From Saturnia japonica (Eukaryota; Arthropoda; Insecta; Lepidoptera; Saturniidae): DNA of 64,000 nucleotides. Position 1 is the stretch's first letter, and every line of letters begins with the position of its first letter. The notes under the pieces are model-generated. The model did not search any database, was not told the DNA's origin, and saw only the letters and a program-made list of their open reading frames with translations. Position numbers and translations under genes: made by a program. The stretch lies in NCBI GenBank assembly GCA_033032175.1, contig CM065309.1, forward strand, positions 1,116,001-1,180,000. The letters are read 5' to 3'. Shown piece by piece: positions 49,600-59,070 of the stretch.

Positions 49600-49925
49600 G
49601 TAATACACTAAATACCATCATAAAAATTGTTGATTGTCTGTCGGTTTGTATGTTCTGATTTAAACCAAAAAAAACGGCTTGATCGACTTTTATGAGATTT
49701 TGTGCACGGGAACTTTATGTCGCTATTTAATTGATAGACCATAAGAATTGCGAATGATACTTTTTTTCAATCCTAAAAAAAAATTGTGTCTGATGAAATT
49801 GTGTTTACAGAGAGTGTATGTCTTTCATCAATATAAAAAATTTAAAAGTTATCTTTAATATGAGTACGAACTAAATTAAGTATGTGAAAATAATTATTTC
49901 GTAATAAATACGCGCGGAGCCGCGT
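49600..49925 (+). repeat. Interspersed repeat family K, copy 2
   Basis: AAACGGCTTGATCGACTTTT, ATGAGATTTTGTGCACGGGA and CGCGCGGAGCCGCGTGGCAC. The end (CGGAGCCGTGGGCAC) also appears at 62900-62915. It resembles 38130-38400 in its body. Confidence 0.4.
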
Positions 49926-51029
49926 GGCACTCCTAATACTACTAATAATATTTGTTTATTGTATAATTATTGGTCGTACAGTTTGTTAGTTTGTAAGACT
50001 AACTAAGAAGTCGTATTAAAAGAAGGTATAGCTTCATTACCACGTCAGCTCTTGACAGATTAGCAGTTTCGAACTCTAAGATATCTGGAGTTACATTATT
50101 CAAACACAGTACCAATTATGAGAGTATTTCTCAAAGACTCAACGTACTTCACGACATTTTTCTTTACAACGGGTTGTTTTTCTAACAAGATAAAAGTTAT
50201 GGGTAATTTAAGTAATTATTAATAAAAAATAAAACTTTTTAAAATAAGTTTTTATTAATTATTTCAATTGTACTAATTTTATTTTCGTATTATTCTCAGC
50301 GACTACTTTCATATGATACCGATATCATGGGGGTGCATAAAAATAATTAGTCCACCACCTTTGGGAGCTCGCCATAATGGATTTAGAATGACGTCACACA
50401 GATAACTAAACTAAACGTGTATGAACAATTTCGGCTCAGTCGGTTGGGGATAACTGTTTTAAAATTCAGTTGCATGATTTTACACATACTAACCAAGCAA
50501 GTTGAATTTAAAAAAGAGCTTAAATATTAAAATTATTTGCTTGATATTATTTGTTATATATTATATATGAATTATAATCTCGTTATTATTTTGGGTAAAA
50601 GTTCACCAAAAAACCAAGAATCGATATGAACTTAATATGATCCGTTTTAATATTCAAATTATGCACACAATTCTGCTGATTCACAGAATGCTGTACGAGT
50701 TTTAAAGTCTTTACCGTATTTTTCAAATAAAACAGCTACAGTTTTGCAGGGCACAGTTTTATTAAGTTAATTAATTAAAGTAATACGCATAGCGGTGGTC
50801 CCTTTTTAGGTTTCGTTTCCAGAAAAGGAACCCTGTTTCTTAAGCATTGATATACTGTTCATCATACAATAATATATCTTTTGAACCGTAATAAGTTATT
50901 TTTGAAATTTTCTCACAATTTTTGTTTTTACACCGATATTTGAACGATTAATAAAAAGTAATATAATATATTAATGAAGTTCCTACTACAGAACAGTAAC
51001 AGAAAGTCAGCTCCATATAACGAGCGATA
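49926..51029. other. AT-rich spacer, nothing recognised
   Basis: No open frames of note and no member of the main repeat families was identified across this 1.1 kb. Confidence 0.4.
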
Positions 51030-51035
51030 ATGGAA

Positions 51036-51072
51036 CACGCACATATAAACGCGAATTTGCGAGAATCTCAGT
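51036..51072 (+). promoter_or_regulatory. Candidate RNA polymerase II core promoter (TATA plus initiator)
   Basis: A TATAAA box at about 51041-51046 is followed, 26 bases from its first base, by the A of TCAGTT, an arthropod initiator match. Further CAGT elements and a GC-richer leader (GTCGCGAGCGCAGACAGTTG) lie downstream. A small ORF (ATG at 51221, 20 codons) follows. No downstream exon was identified, so the gene it would serve, or an LTR origin, is unknown. Confidence 0.3.
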
Positions 51073-51289
51073 TCATGTCAGTGGAACATCAGTCGCGAGC
51101 GCAGACAGTTGGCGATTACTCATACATAATTATAATTTTGTTTGTGACATTAAGTTCCGATTTGACATTTAATAATTGATCTTTAAAAAAAATCACGTAT
51201 ATGATTGTTTAAATACAACCATGAACCGTAATGAAGACACATTTAAGAATTTGGCATTTAAAAAATATATAATACTTATATAAATTTTC

Positions 51290-51789
51290 CTTTATTAAAG
51301 AATCTCTTAGTACGAGTGGAAAATATATCATTTTTGATGCCTTGTACGTGTTTTACTGTAGCATATTGCAAAAAACTTCGATTTAGAAATAGGCTTATAA
51401 AATAAATCATAATAATCGTGCCTTATGAAAATTCTGTACCTCATAGATGTACTTCTTAGTATAGACAGTTCAACTCAAATTAAAAATAAATCATCAACTC
51501 AATTGGGTAAATGCATGTTTATTGAACATATTATTCCGTATCACTATCACTAGAAATACTAAAGTGAATTTTCTATTGATTTCATTATTTCCGTGACGTT
51601 GTATTCAATGTTATGTAAAGCAATATATATTTTTTAATTCGCTATATATTTTCTATATGGTTTAAGAGAATATAGTGGTATACAAAAAATGTTTATACCA
51701 TATTGTTTAGTATTTTTCAGTAACTCATTGCTGAATATTTATCTGTTTATATTAGAATTTATTGTTTTAATACGTATTTTGATCATTGC
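51290..51789. other. AT-rich spacer
   Basis: No gene or repeat recognised. Confidence 0.4.
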
Positions 51790-52196
51790 GATCTGTCTAT
51801 TTGTTTATTCCGGGTAATCTCCAAAACGATTGGAGCGATTTTGACGGGACTTCTATTAGTTGATAGCTGATATTGTAAGGAGTAACTTGTGCTACTTTTA
51901 TTTTAGAAAAAAAAATTAGGGATACGTGCAAATAAAAAAGTGGTCATGGTGAATCGATTTGAGCGCTTTAATGGCTTATGTTGAGCAAACCATAAGAAAT
52001 TAATGTACTACATAATGGTAGACATTAAAAAGATCGACAAAAAAGTCGGCGGGGTATATGTCTATCTCCTAAGAAACACCCACAATAAGCATTTTTGTCT
52101 TTAAATTAGCCAGCAGCGGGAAAGTGAGATTTGCGCGTGTGCTTGATTGATAGCAATATGTAGTCCAAGTGAGCGAAACCGCCGGCACAGCTAGTA
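51790..52196 (+). mobile_element. Helitron-like family A, lacking the 5' end
   Basis: Starts within the family at CTGTCTATTTGTTTATTCCG, then has GGTAATCTCCAAAACGATTG, CCACAATAAGCATTTTTGTC and GCCGGCACAGCTAG followed by T. Confidence 0.6.
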
Positions 52197-52765
52197 CATA
52201 GTAAACGTATTGTAAATTATACTTCCAAATCGATATTTTCATCAAATATTGTAGATAGACCAGGCCTAGTAGCGCTACAAAGGGACGTAGGTAACTAAAT
52301 TCAAAGTCGGCCGAAGCCGTCTTTCTGTTATCTATTCTGTGTCCATATTTTCTCGGATGAAAGATCTTTTCTGAACCGTTTTATTTTAAAAAACGGTAGG
52401 TACATATAAGCTCCAAGCTTGACGTGATTATAGCAACAAATAATAAAACCTAGTCAAATGTATCACCGGTACGTGTTAAGTACCCTAAATGACTAAAAGA
52501 AACCATAACTAAATGTTAAATAATAACACAAACATAGTATTGTGTAATGGAAAGAACCAGAAAAAGTTGTAAGATCTGTTGCCAAGCATATATAGACAAC
52601 TATAGTTGAGTGCTACCTTCTTTTTTATAGGTAATATTTTGCTTTATTTAAATACATCCTTTTAAAATCTTTTGTATCGATTATTTTGTAAAAATAGTAG
52701 TAAAAGATATGTAAGAGAAGCTATGTAAAAAAATTCATGAGCGATATCTGCGAAAATCGCAGCTG
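52197..52765. other. Spacer, nothing recognised
   Basis: AT-rich. No supported gene or repeat. Confidence 0.35.
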
Positions 52766-52767
52766 TA

Positions 52768-52986
52768 TTAGCATGTTACCATATTCAGTTTTGATGATTC
52801 TTTTGAATATTTGTTTGATTCTTCCTTAATGATCTTAAACCACGCATCTGTTTGCCATGGAACGTTGGCGAGTTCTTGTGCGTACATCAGAAAACGTTCT
52901 ATATTAGTATCTACACCCAGTTTACAAAAGATGGCGCGCGGGTCGTTTGATTTCAAAGAAAACGAAAACGAAGTAGCAGGCGAAAA
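52768..52986 (-). CDS. Unrecognised protein-like ORF, C-terminal end
   Basis: The open frame runs about 70 codons to a stop at 52768 without needing an ATG. Its residues look more protein-like than neighbouring frames: DPRAIFCKLGVD, ERFLMYAQELANVPWQTDAW, FKIIKEESNKYSKE. Wobble use and composition differ from the AT-rich flanks. Upstream it ends at a TAG that doubles as an acceptor-like ACTAG, so it could be a terminal exon on the same strand as the elongase. I recognise no family. It might equally be a transposon fragment. Confidence 0.3.
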   Translation of the reverse strand, partial: FSPATSFSFSLKSNDPRAIFCKLGVDTNIERFLMYAQELANVPWQTDAWFKIIKEESNKYSKESSKLNMVTC

Positions 52987-53159
52987 CTAGTACCTATTCG
53001 ATAAATAGAATGTAAATAAGCCATCTACTGAAACACAATTTACAGTTCAACAATGAAACGATAATTGAGAGAGAATTGTCTATTGATGACGAATTCACCT
53101 GGTTTTTCTGATTTACTTGTTATTTGCTTTAATTCTTAGACACTTCGATTTATTTAATT

Positions 53160-53670
53160 TACTAGCTATGCCCGCGGTTTCGCTCACGTGAACTACACAA
53201 TGCCCACGCGAATCTTGGTCCCCCGCTCCCGGTTATTTTAAACACAAAAATGCTTATTGTGGGTATTCCCTAGAAGATAGACGTATACACTCGCAGACTT
53301 TTTTGTAGGTTTTTTAATGTTTATAGTTATGTAGTACACTGATTTGCTATATTCTGAAAGCTATTTAATTGTCAAAATGCATTCACAATGACCAATTTTT
53401 TTATTTGAGCGGAACTGTAACTTTTTTATAAAATAAAATTAGCCTAAATTACTCCCTATAATATCAGCTATCTATCAGTGAAATTTCCGTCAGAATCGGT
53501 CCAACCGTTTCGGAAATTACCCGGAATAAACAAACAGACAGACATACAAACAATTAAAAAATAGGTTTTTTGTTATGGGCATCGTACATACTTTCATTGG
53601 CATTTAATAAAAACTGTTATTTTGACATTACAAACAGACTCTCCAATTATTTTATTCATTGAATAGAGAA
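53160..53670 (-). mobile_element. Helitron-like family A (near full length)
   Basis: Starts on the plus strand with CTAGCTATGCCCGCGGTTTC, has CCGCTCCCGGTTATTTTAAA, CAACCGTTTCGGAAATTACC and ends in TTTTATTCATTGAATAGAGA. Collinear with 1184-1697. Confidence 0.6.
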
Positions 53671-53723
53671 TAGAAGAGATAGACAATCTTGTTACCATTT
53701 CTTCATTGTGCTTATCAATTATA

Positions 53724-54958
53724 CCATTTCCATTTCTTTATTTTCTCGATGCAAGCTCATGTGAAAACTTGAACGAGCGTCTTTTTATTACATTAAGTAT
53801 GCATTATTTTATAAAAATATGACGTTTAGGTACACCATACAAGGTTCCAGAGTCGGAGAAACTGATAGGGATGGAGCTATATCGATAAACGTAACACGAT
53901 AACAGACCCGATATATTTTTTTTATGTAAGAAACTAAACTAATGCAGGATACTTTTGTAAAAATGTATTAACTAATATTATATTTCATTACAAGATGTTA
54001 CACGTATTAATTCTTGATTGATAATGCCAACTTCTTCAAAATTTTCGAAGCTGTTGTAAAATAAGTAGGTATAGGTAGGTACTCGACAATAAAACGAAAT
54101 AATTATAACTACAGGTAATCTTTATTTATTTATTTTAATCAAAATTTAATGAATCGTCACTTTCACTCGATGAGCTCTCCCCAACATTTATTATAAATTC
54201 CTGTACTTGTATATTATCGAATACCACATGAATTTCCCAATCCAACACTATAATGTATTGGGTTCATCTCACAATTTTTTCCTAGTTTTCGGCAGCTACT
54301 TCCGCACATGCATTTTTTAATAAATCTAACATCTTGTTTGCCGTAAAGGGGGGATGAGTATTGTTTCGAGCGACGTGTCCTTTGATTTGTGCCCATATTA
54401 GTTCTATAGCATTGTACTGGCAATGATACGGCGGAAGTCGAAGAACCCAATGACCACCACCGCTTGTACCGTAAGCTTAGGTAGTAATTTTTGAAACGGT
54501 AGGTCCACTAATTCCTAATGCGGCCGCAACACGCTCTCGCACTTGCGACAGTGGTATTAGCGGGCCACCATTTTGATACTCTGCTTCAAAGTAATTACGA
54601 ACCTTGATCACCGGTTCTCTCGCCTGCTTTTTCAGAACAGATCCTTTCGGCATTTTGATATTTGACAGCTGGGCAGCAATCAAAACAGAGGAACACAAAA
54701 TACACTACGTAACGTATGTAACGTAATGTAGTGACTAGCACGACCGTCTTGTTGCGAGTGACTGATTAAAACAAACACAAAATGGCGGTGGGACATTGAG
54801 TGTTTCCACCTTGAAAAAGTATATTTGAATGTTTTTGTTGTATTTGTCTTTGTTCAAAATATAATAAATATATGAGATCGATATCATTACTTATTTGGTC
54901 ACAACACTACAACTATCAAATTAGAGCTGTCATCGAGAAAATAAAGAAATGGAAATAG
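53724..54958 (-). mobile_element. Tc1/mariner-superfamily transposon, internally deleted, 1235 bp
   Basis: The terminal inverted repeats start CCATTTCCATTTCTTTATTT (left) and end complementary to CTATTTCCATTTCTTTATTT (right), flanked by TA at 53722-53723 and 54959-54960. Transposase remnants lie inside on the minus strand. The outer about 450 and 150 bases match the MITE at 9454-10001 in inverse orientation, so this copy is a longer relative of that MITE. Confidence 0.82.
54170..54698 (-). pseudogene. Tc1/mariner-like transposase, N- and C-terminal ends joined, middle deleted
   Basis: The N-terminal frame (from ATG at about 54653) encodes MPKGSVLKKQAREPVIKVRN and a helix-turn-helix-like end with VAAALGISGPTVSKI, a DNA-binding domain. 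Just after it, in another frame near 54475-54180, comes a DDE transposase C-terminus: RLPPYHCQYNAIELIWAQIK and then ARNNTHPPF. The first two catalytic acidic residues and everything between are gone. The predicted starts upstream of MPKGS are unlikely to be used. Not functional. Confidence 0.75.
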
Positions 54959-55032
54959 TACAATAATACATAATAAATATTGAAAAGAGCTTTGTTCCTA
55001 CAGGTGTCCCAGGATACCTCTCGAGTTATTTT

Positions 55033-55215
55033 TGTACTACTAGATGTGCCCGCGGCTCCACTCTCGCGAACAAATAACATCATTTTTACTGAGATAATAA
55101 TTATCCTATGTTAAAATCAAGGCTATAAATTATCTGTGTGCGAAACTTCATCCAAATCCGCTAAGTGTGATCCGCGTGATTTAGTAACAAACACATTTTC
55201 ACATTTATAATATTA
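55033..55215 (-). mobile_element. Helitron-like repeat, CTAG-type head, related to families B/C
   Basis: CTAGATGTGCCCGCGGCTCC at 55039, GTGTGCGAAACTTCATCCAA and TTTATAATATTAGCATAAAG give a short, about 180-base element with the usual head and an ATATTAGTATA-type far end. Confidence 0.5.
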
Positions 55216-55514
55216 GCATAAAGTATAAATAAGTAACAAATTAGTGGTAAGTTCACTTGATTAAAATGTGCAGTATTTTTATAATAAGCGAAACTAAACT
55301 TTCATGATCCACTGTTGACGTAAATTTCCAGTACTTTTATGAATATAATATTGATGGTCAATTAATTTCAGCGATGAACAACAAAATAATAATAAAAAAA
55401 TTGAATCATTATGAATTACAAAAACTATTTCGGTATTTATAAAGGTATAATATTATGTCGATTTCGATTTTCTTATTGATATTTAAATTAGATTTCTATA
55501 TCTACCAAATGTAC

Positions 55515-55760
55515 TTTTTAACCGATTTAAACAAAAAACGGATTACTCAATTCGAATATTTATGTTTATTTTTTAATTGATGTTCAGCCATAACTTTTTT
55601 TTTGAATCGATTTGGATGGTTTTTTTTTTTGTTGGATTGGGAATACCTCAAGAGTGAACCACGTTTAAATTTCATAGGTATTGGACTTTGAACTACGAAG
55701 ATACGCCGGGGAACTCTTCAAAACCATTGAACTTGGTTTTCATTTCTATAAAAAAATATC
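55515..55760 (+). repeat. Repeat family E
   Basis: TTTTTAACCGATTTAAACAA, CGATTTGGATGGTTTTTTTT and GGAACTCTTCAAAACCATTG are in family order. Confidence 0.6.
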
Positions 55761-56041
55761 TTATACAAGTTCACTTTTTTCGAGTTACAAACATCAACAT
55801 AACATTTCACTGCTGAGTTAAATAATATTTTTTTAAACAATTTCAGACATTTCAAAACCGGTTGATGGACTTCTGTAATAATATCGAGTTGTAATTATGT
55901 GAACATGTTATATTTAAATTATGGAACGATCAAAAACTTTTCCCCCTTATAACAGAAACCTGTTTACTAATTACAAACGATTAATCAATTAGTATGTAAT
56001 TCAGAAATTTTCCAAGCTATTGTTTTAAAACAATGACTTAC

Positions 56042-56200
56042 CGTTCATACTTTCAGCGTTTATTCCCAAGACAGGTTGCACTTGTTGGTTAAAAACACAT
56101 GCAATTATATCGACCATAAGCGTCACAGATAATGGAAAAAAAGATAACACAATAGTTCGATAAATAATAAAAATAAGTGCAAAGAAAAAAAAAATTTTTT
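56042..56200 (-). other. Candidate upstream (5') exon of the elongase gene
   Basis: A minus-strand open segment ends at a consensus donor (AACG|GTAAGTCATTG, exon border 56042). It contains an ATG at 56117-56115 followed by 25 codons (MVDIIACVFNQQVQ...). Spliced to the elongase acceptor at 32197, the frame stays open through the 23-base leader to the elongase ATG. It could therefore add about 34 residues or, more likely given the weak context at its own ATG, serve as 5' UTR. It is 24 kb upstream. The link is inference. Confidence 0.35.
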
Positions 56201-56259
56201 CTTTACAATTCAAATAGCAAAATTCGTTTTATATTCTATTCTTTCAAATTATGAATGAT

Positions 56260-56900
56260 ATATCCTTTTGTAAAGATTGCGTAGACGCGCAGGCGCACGA
56301 GACATTAAGCGAGAACGAAATGCAAGACGCTTGCGGGTGCTTGTCGGTAACAAACAAGAGACGCGTACGCCGATCGTGATAATAAAACCATAGATCCCCT
56401 ACCTACAATCGATTGATTAATATTCACTGCGTATCACATTCTTAATCATAAATCACTTCTAATAACCAATAACAATCCTAAATGCTGATTATTACCAATT
56501 TCATTCATTTTTTAACTCTCCTACCTTAAAAAATATTACTTACTTATTTCAGCTAAAATTAAATTATGTAAGAAATATTAATGAACATGAATTTATTATG
56601 GAAATTTAAAATTTAGATCGCCTACGTTTATCGATTATCGAAGTCATGATATTACAGAAACATAATGAATACGTGGTTTAAATAGATCTATTATTATTAA
56701 TTAATTATTGAAAAGGTTACTTTTGGAACGAAGTTCCTTACGGCAGGCTTGGAGGAGATAGGGATTTTGCTGCGCGACCGAACTGAAAAAAATGTGATAG
56801 TAAAACCGTAAGAAAAAGTCCGTGGAATAAAACCGTTAAATGAGACGTGCGCAGGCGCGACAGTCGTATACACAAGCGAGTTGTGTATAATACCTTTTTT
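56260..56900. other. Spacer with two GC-rich NRF1-like palindromes
   Basis: GACGCGCAGGCGCAC near 56285 and ACGTGCGCAGGCGCGAC near 56845 stand out from the AT-rich context. GGAACGAAGTTCC, a perfect palindrome, occurs at about 56727. No coding frame. The first GC-rich patch lies just upstream of the candidate elongase 5' exon. Confidence 0.3.
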
Positions 56901-57009
56901 GTAATTATTTCTATTTCTATGTTATTTTATGTTATCAAACAAAAATAAGGAGACATATTTTGTTATTTTAATTGATAATTTGAATTATGTTTTTTTTTAC
57001 TTTACGTAA

Positions 57010-57592
57010 TTTATTATTTCCTAAAATACTGAATTTCCTAAATACTTTCCTGTACTTAAGTAATAACTAATCAGCAAATTTTAAGAAAAAAATAAAGAAA
57101 ACCTACATAAAATTGAGCACGTTTTGCAAATTGTGTCGATTCTACATTAGCCGAAGGAACTTCGTTCCTATCTGGTGTCCCACAACACCACATTTCTCTT
57201 TATTTCCTAAAATACTGAATTTCCTAAATACTTTCCTGTACTTAAATAAAAACTAATCAGCAAAATTTAAGAGAAAAATAAAGAAAACCTACATAAAATT
57301 GAGCACGATTTTTTTTTTGCAAATTGTGTCGATACTACATTAGCCGAATGAACTTCGTTCCTACCTGGTATCCCACGACACAACATTTCTTTTTATTTCC
57401 TAAAATACTGAATTTTCTAAATACTTTCCTGTACTTAAATAAAAACTAATCAGCAAAATTTAAGAGAAAAATAAAGAAAACCTACACAAAATTGAGCACG
57501 ATATTTTTTTTTTGCAAGTTGTGTCGATTCTACATTAGCCGAAGGAACTTCGTTCCTACCTGGTGTCCCACGACACAACATTTCTTTTTTTA
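57010..57592 (+). repeat. Tandem triplication, unit about 190 bp
   Basis: TATTTCCTAAAATACTGAAT starts at 57015, 57201 and 57394. Each unit continues through ACTAATCAGCAAA, AAATTGAGCACG, CTACATTAGCCGAA and the palindromic AGGAACTTCGTTCCT to CCCACGACACAACATTTC. The copies are highly similar, with the second and third closest. The unit is AT-rich and non-coding. Confidence 0.88.
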
Positions 57593-57893
57593 TCGTTATA
57601 GGTTTGTATCGTTGTGGCCAAAATCTCACCTGATCTTAAGTGACGATGTCAACCAAGATCGTAGCACGCTAAGCTTAGTGGAAGACTGGCTCTCAAGGGC
57701 AGCTACCGGAAAACACCTATTGGAGTTTGGCGACAGATTTTCAACTTGAGGATGGTAGCTAGAAAAAATCCATTAGTCGGCCATTAGAAAAAATCCTAAC
57801 ATTATGCTCAGGCTCGTTGCTGGGATTCGAACTCACGTCGATCAATGCGGAGTCCGTGCACGCTACCAACTGAGCCATCATTGCTTCAAAGTA
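57593..57893 (-). mobile_element. tRNA-derived SINE (family S1), full length
   Basis: The minus strand starts with a tRNA-like head: A box region GATGGCTCAGTTGGTAGCGT (57865-57885) and B box GAGTTCGAATCCC (about 57823-57838). The body follows, and the tail ends in the TATAACGATAAAAAA region at 57593. Other copies: 3319-4192 (interrupted), 63610-63885, and pieces at 43580 and 19500. SINEs of this type are transcribed by RNA polymerase III and moved by LINE proteins. Confidence 0.8.
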
Positions 57894-58179
57894 AAATTAA
57901 GTATCACTTCAAATAAGTTAACAAGTTTATATATATACCTATAATGGTTAAATTATCCAAATCTGCTAACGTTCTTTTTGTGTTTGTAATTAAATACATT
58001 TTAATTTAAAGACTAATCCTAGGAAGATAATAATAAAATTTACGACACCATTTTCGGAATTTATTGCTCATACAATTATCATCGGATAATTTTTATAACT
58101 CATACTAGCATTCCGCCCATGGTTTCACTCACAAGTATTGTACAGTTGTCTGTTATTGTAATTAAATTTGATTGTTATG

Positions 58180-58545
58180 CCTATCTTTAGCGCCCGATGC
58201 AAACGTCGTAGTTCCCAAACTGATAAAGCCGTTTTCATTTTTTTTTTTGTTTTGAAACTTTTTTGATCGCTTCTTATCTATGATTTAATAAAACGATTCA
58301 GCTTTTCGCAGATCATCAGGTCTTTTCAAGTTGATGAAGGCAAGTAAACAAATTTCACAGATGTAATCGATATAAAATTTGATATCCTGTTATTTTAATG
58401 ATTTTACAAGATCATGCTAACCTTGACCTGATGCTGCAACAGCATCTGGAATGAGCAAGATACCCAACCCCTCATTTACAGCACAGTTATCGTGTTTGGA
58501 TCAATGGGAATGATCTCAATAAATAGGTTAAGGTTTCGAGTGTTT
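58180..58545 (+). repeat. Interspersed repeat family L, copy 1
   Basis: ACCTTGACCTGATGCTGCAA, CAGCATCTGGAATGAGC and CCCCTCATTTACAGCACAG recur at about 63455-63530. The preceding parts also correspond (AGCTTTTCGCAGATCATCAG vs AGCTTTTGAAGATTATCAGC). Confidence 0.5.
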
Positions 58546-58644
58546 TTATGTATATAAACTATGAAATTTTATAGAAGGTACATTTAGTTTATGCGAACAA
58601 AACTGAATATAAAGAGTTAGAAGCCAAAATCAAAATAATCTTTA

Positions 58645-58755
58645 TACAATTTAGGCCCTAAGAAGGCACTTATGAACGTCAAACACTACTGCCGGTTCGA
58701 AAAACGTCCCAGACATCGAGAAGAACCGGTAAGTAACTCGATCGGGTTTATCTAT
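58645..58755 (+). repeat. Repeat family G
   Basis: TTTAGGCCCTAAGAAGGCAC, TTATGAACGTCAAACACTAC and CCAGACATCGAGAAGAACCG. It matches 62945-63050 closely. Confidence 0.6.
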
Positions 58756-59070
58756 TTATCCAACTGTATAGTAGTATTAATATGATACAATAATAATTAT
58801 CTAATCTAATACATTAGAGGAGGGGGTGGTAATTTGGAACCCCACTTTGTTTTTTTGAGTATTTTAAGAAAACTATTTGACTAATCATCACAAAACTATT
58901 TCTTTATATTTAAAAACTTATTAACTTTTATATTAGAAACTAATTTATAAAATAAAATCACTCATTATAGAAAAAAAAATGATTTATTAGAAAAATTAAA
59001 AAAATATGTTCGAAGCTCTGGTGCTGGTATTATGGAACCCGGGTTCCAAATTACAAGTATGAATAGTATA

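Noticed and set aside
57823..57893. Apparent tRNA gene on the minus strand
   Set aside because: A and B boxes are present, but spacing and flanks match a dispersed SINE whose body continues for 250 bases; there is no complete tRNA cloverleaf.
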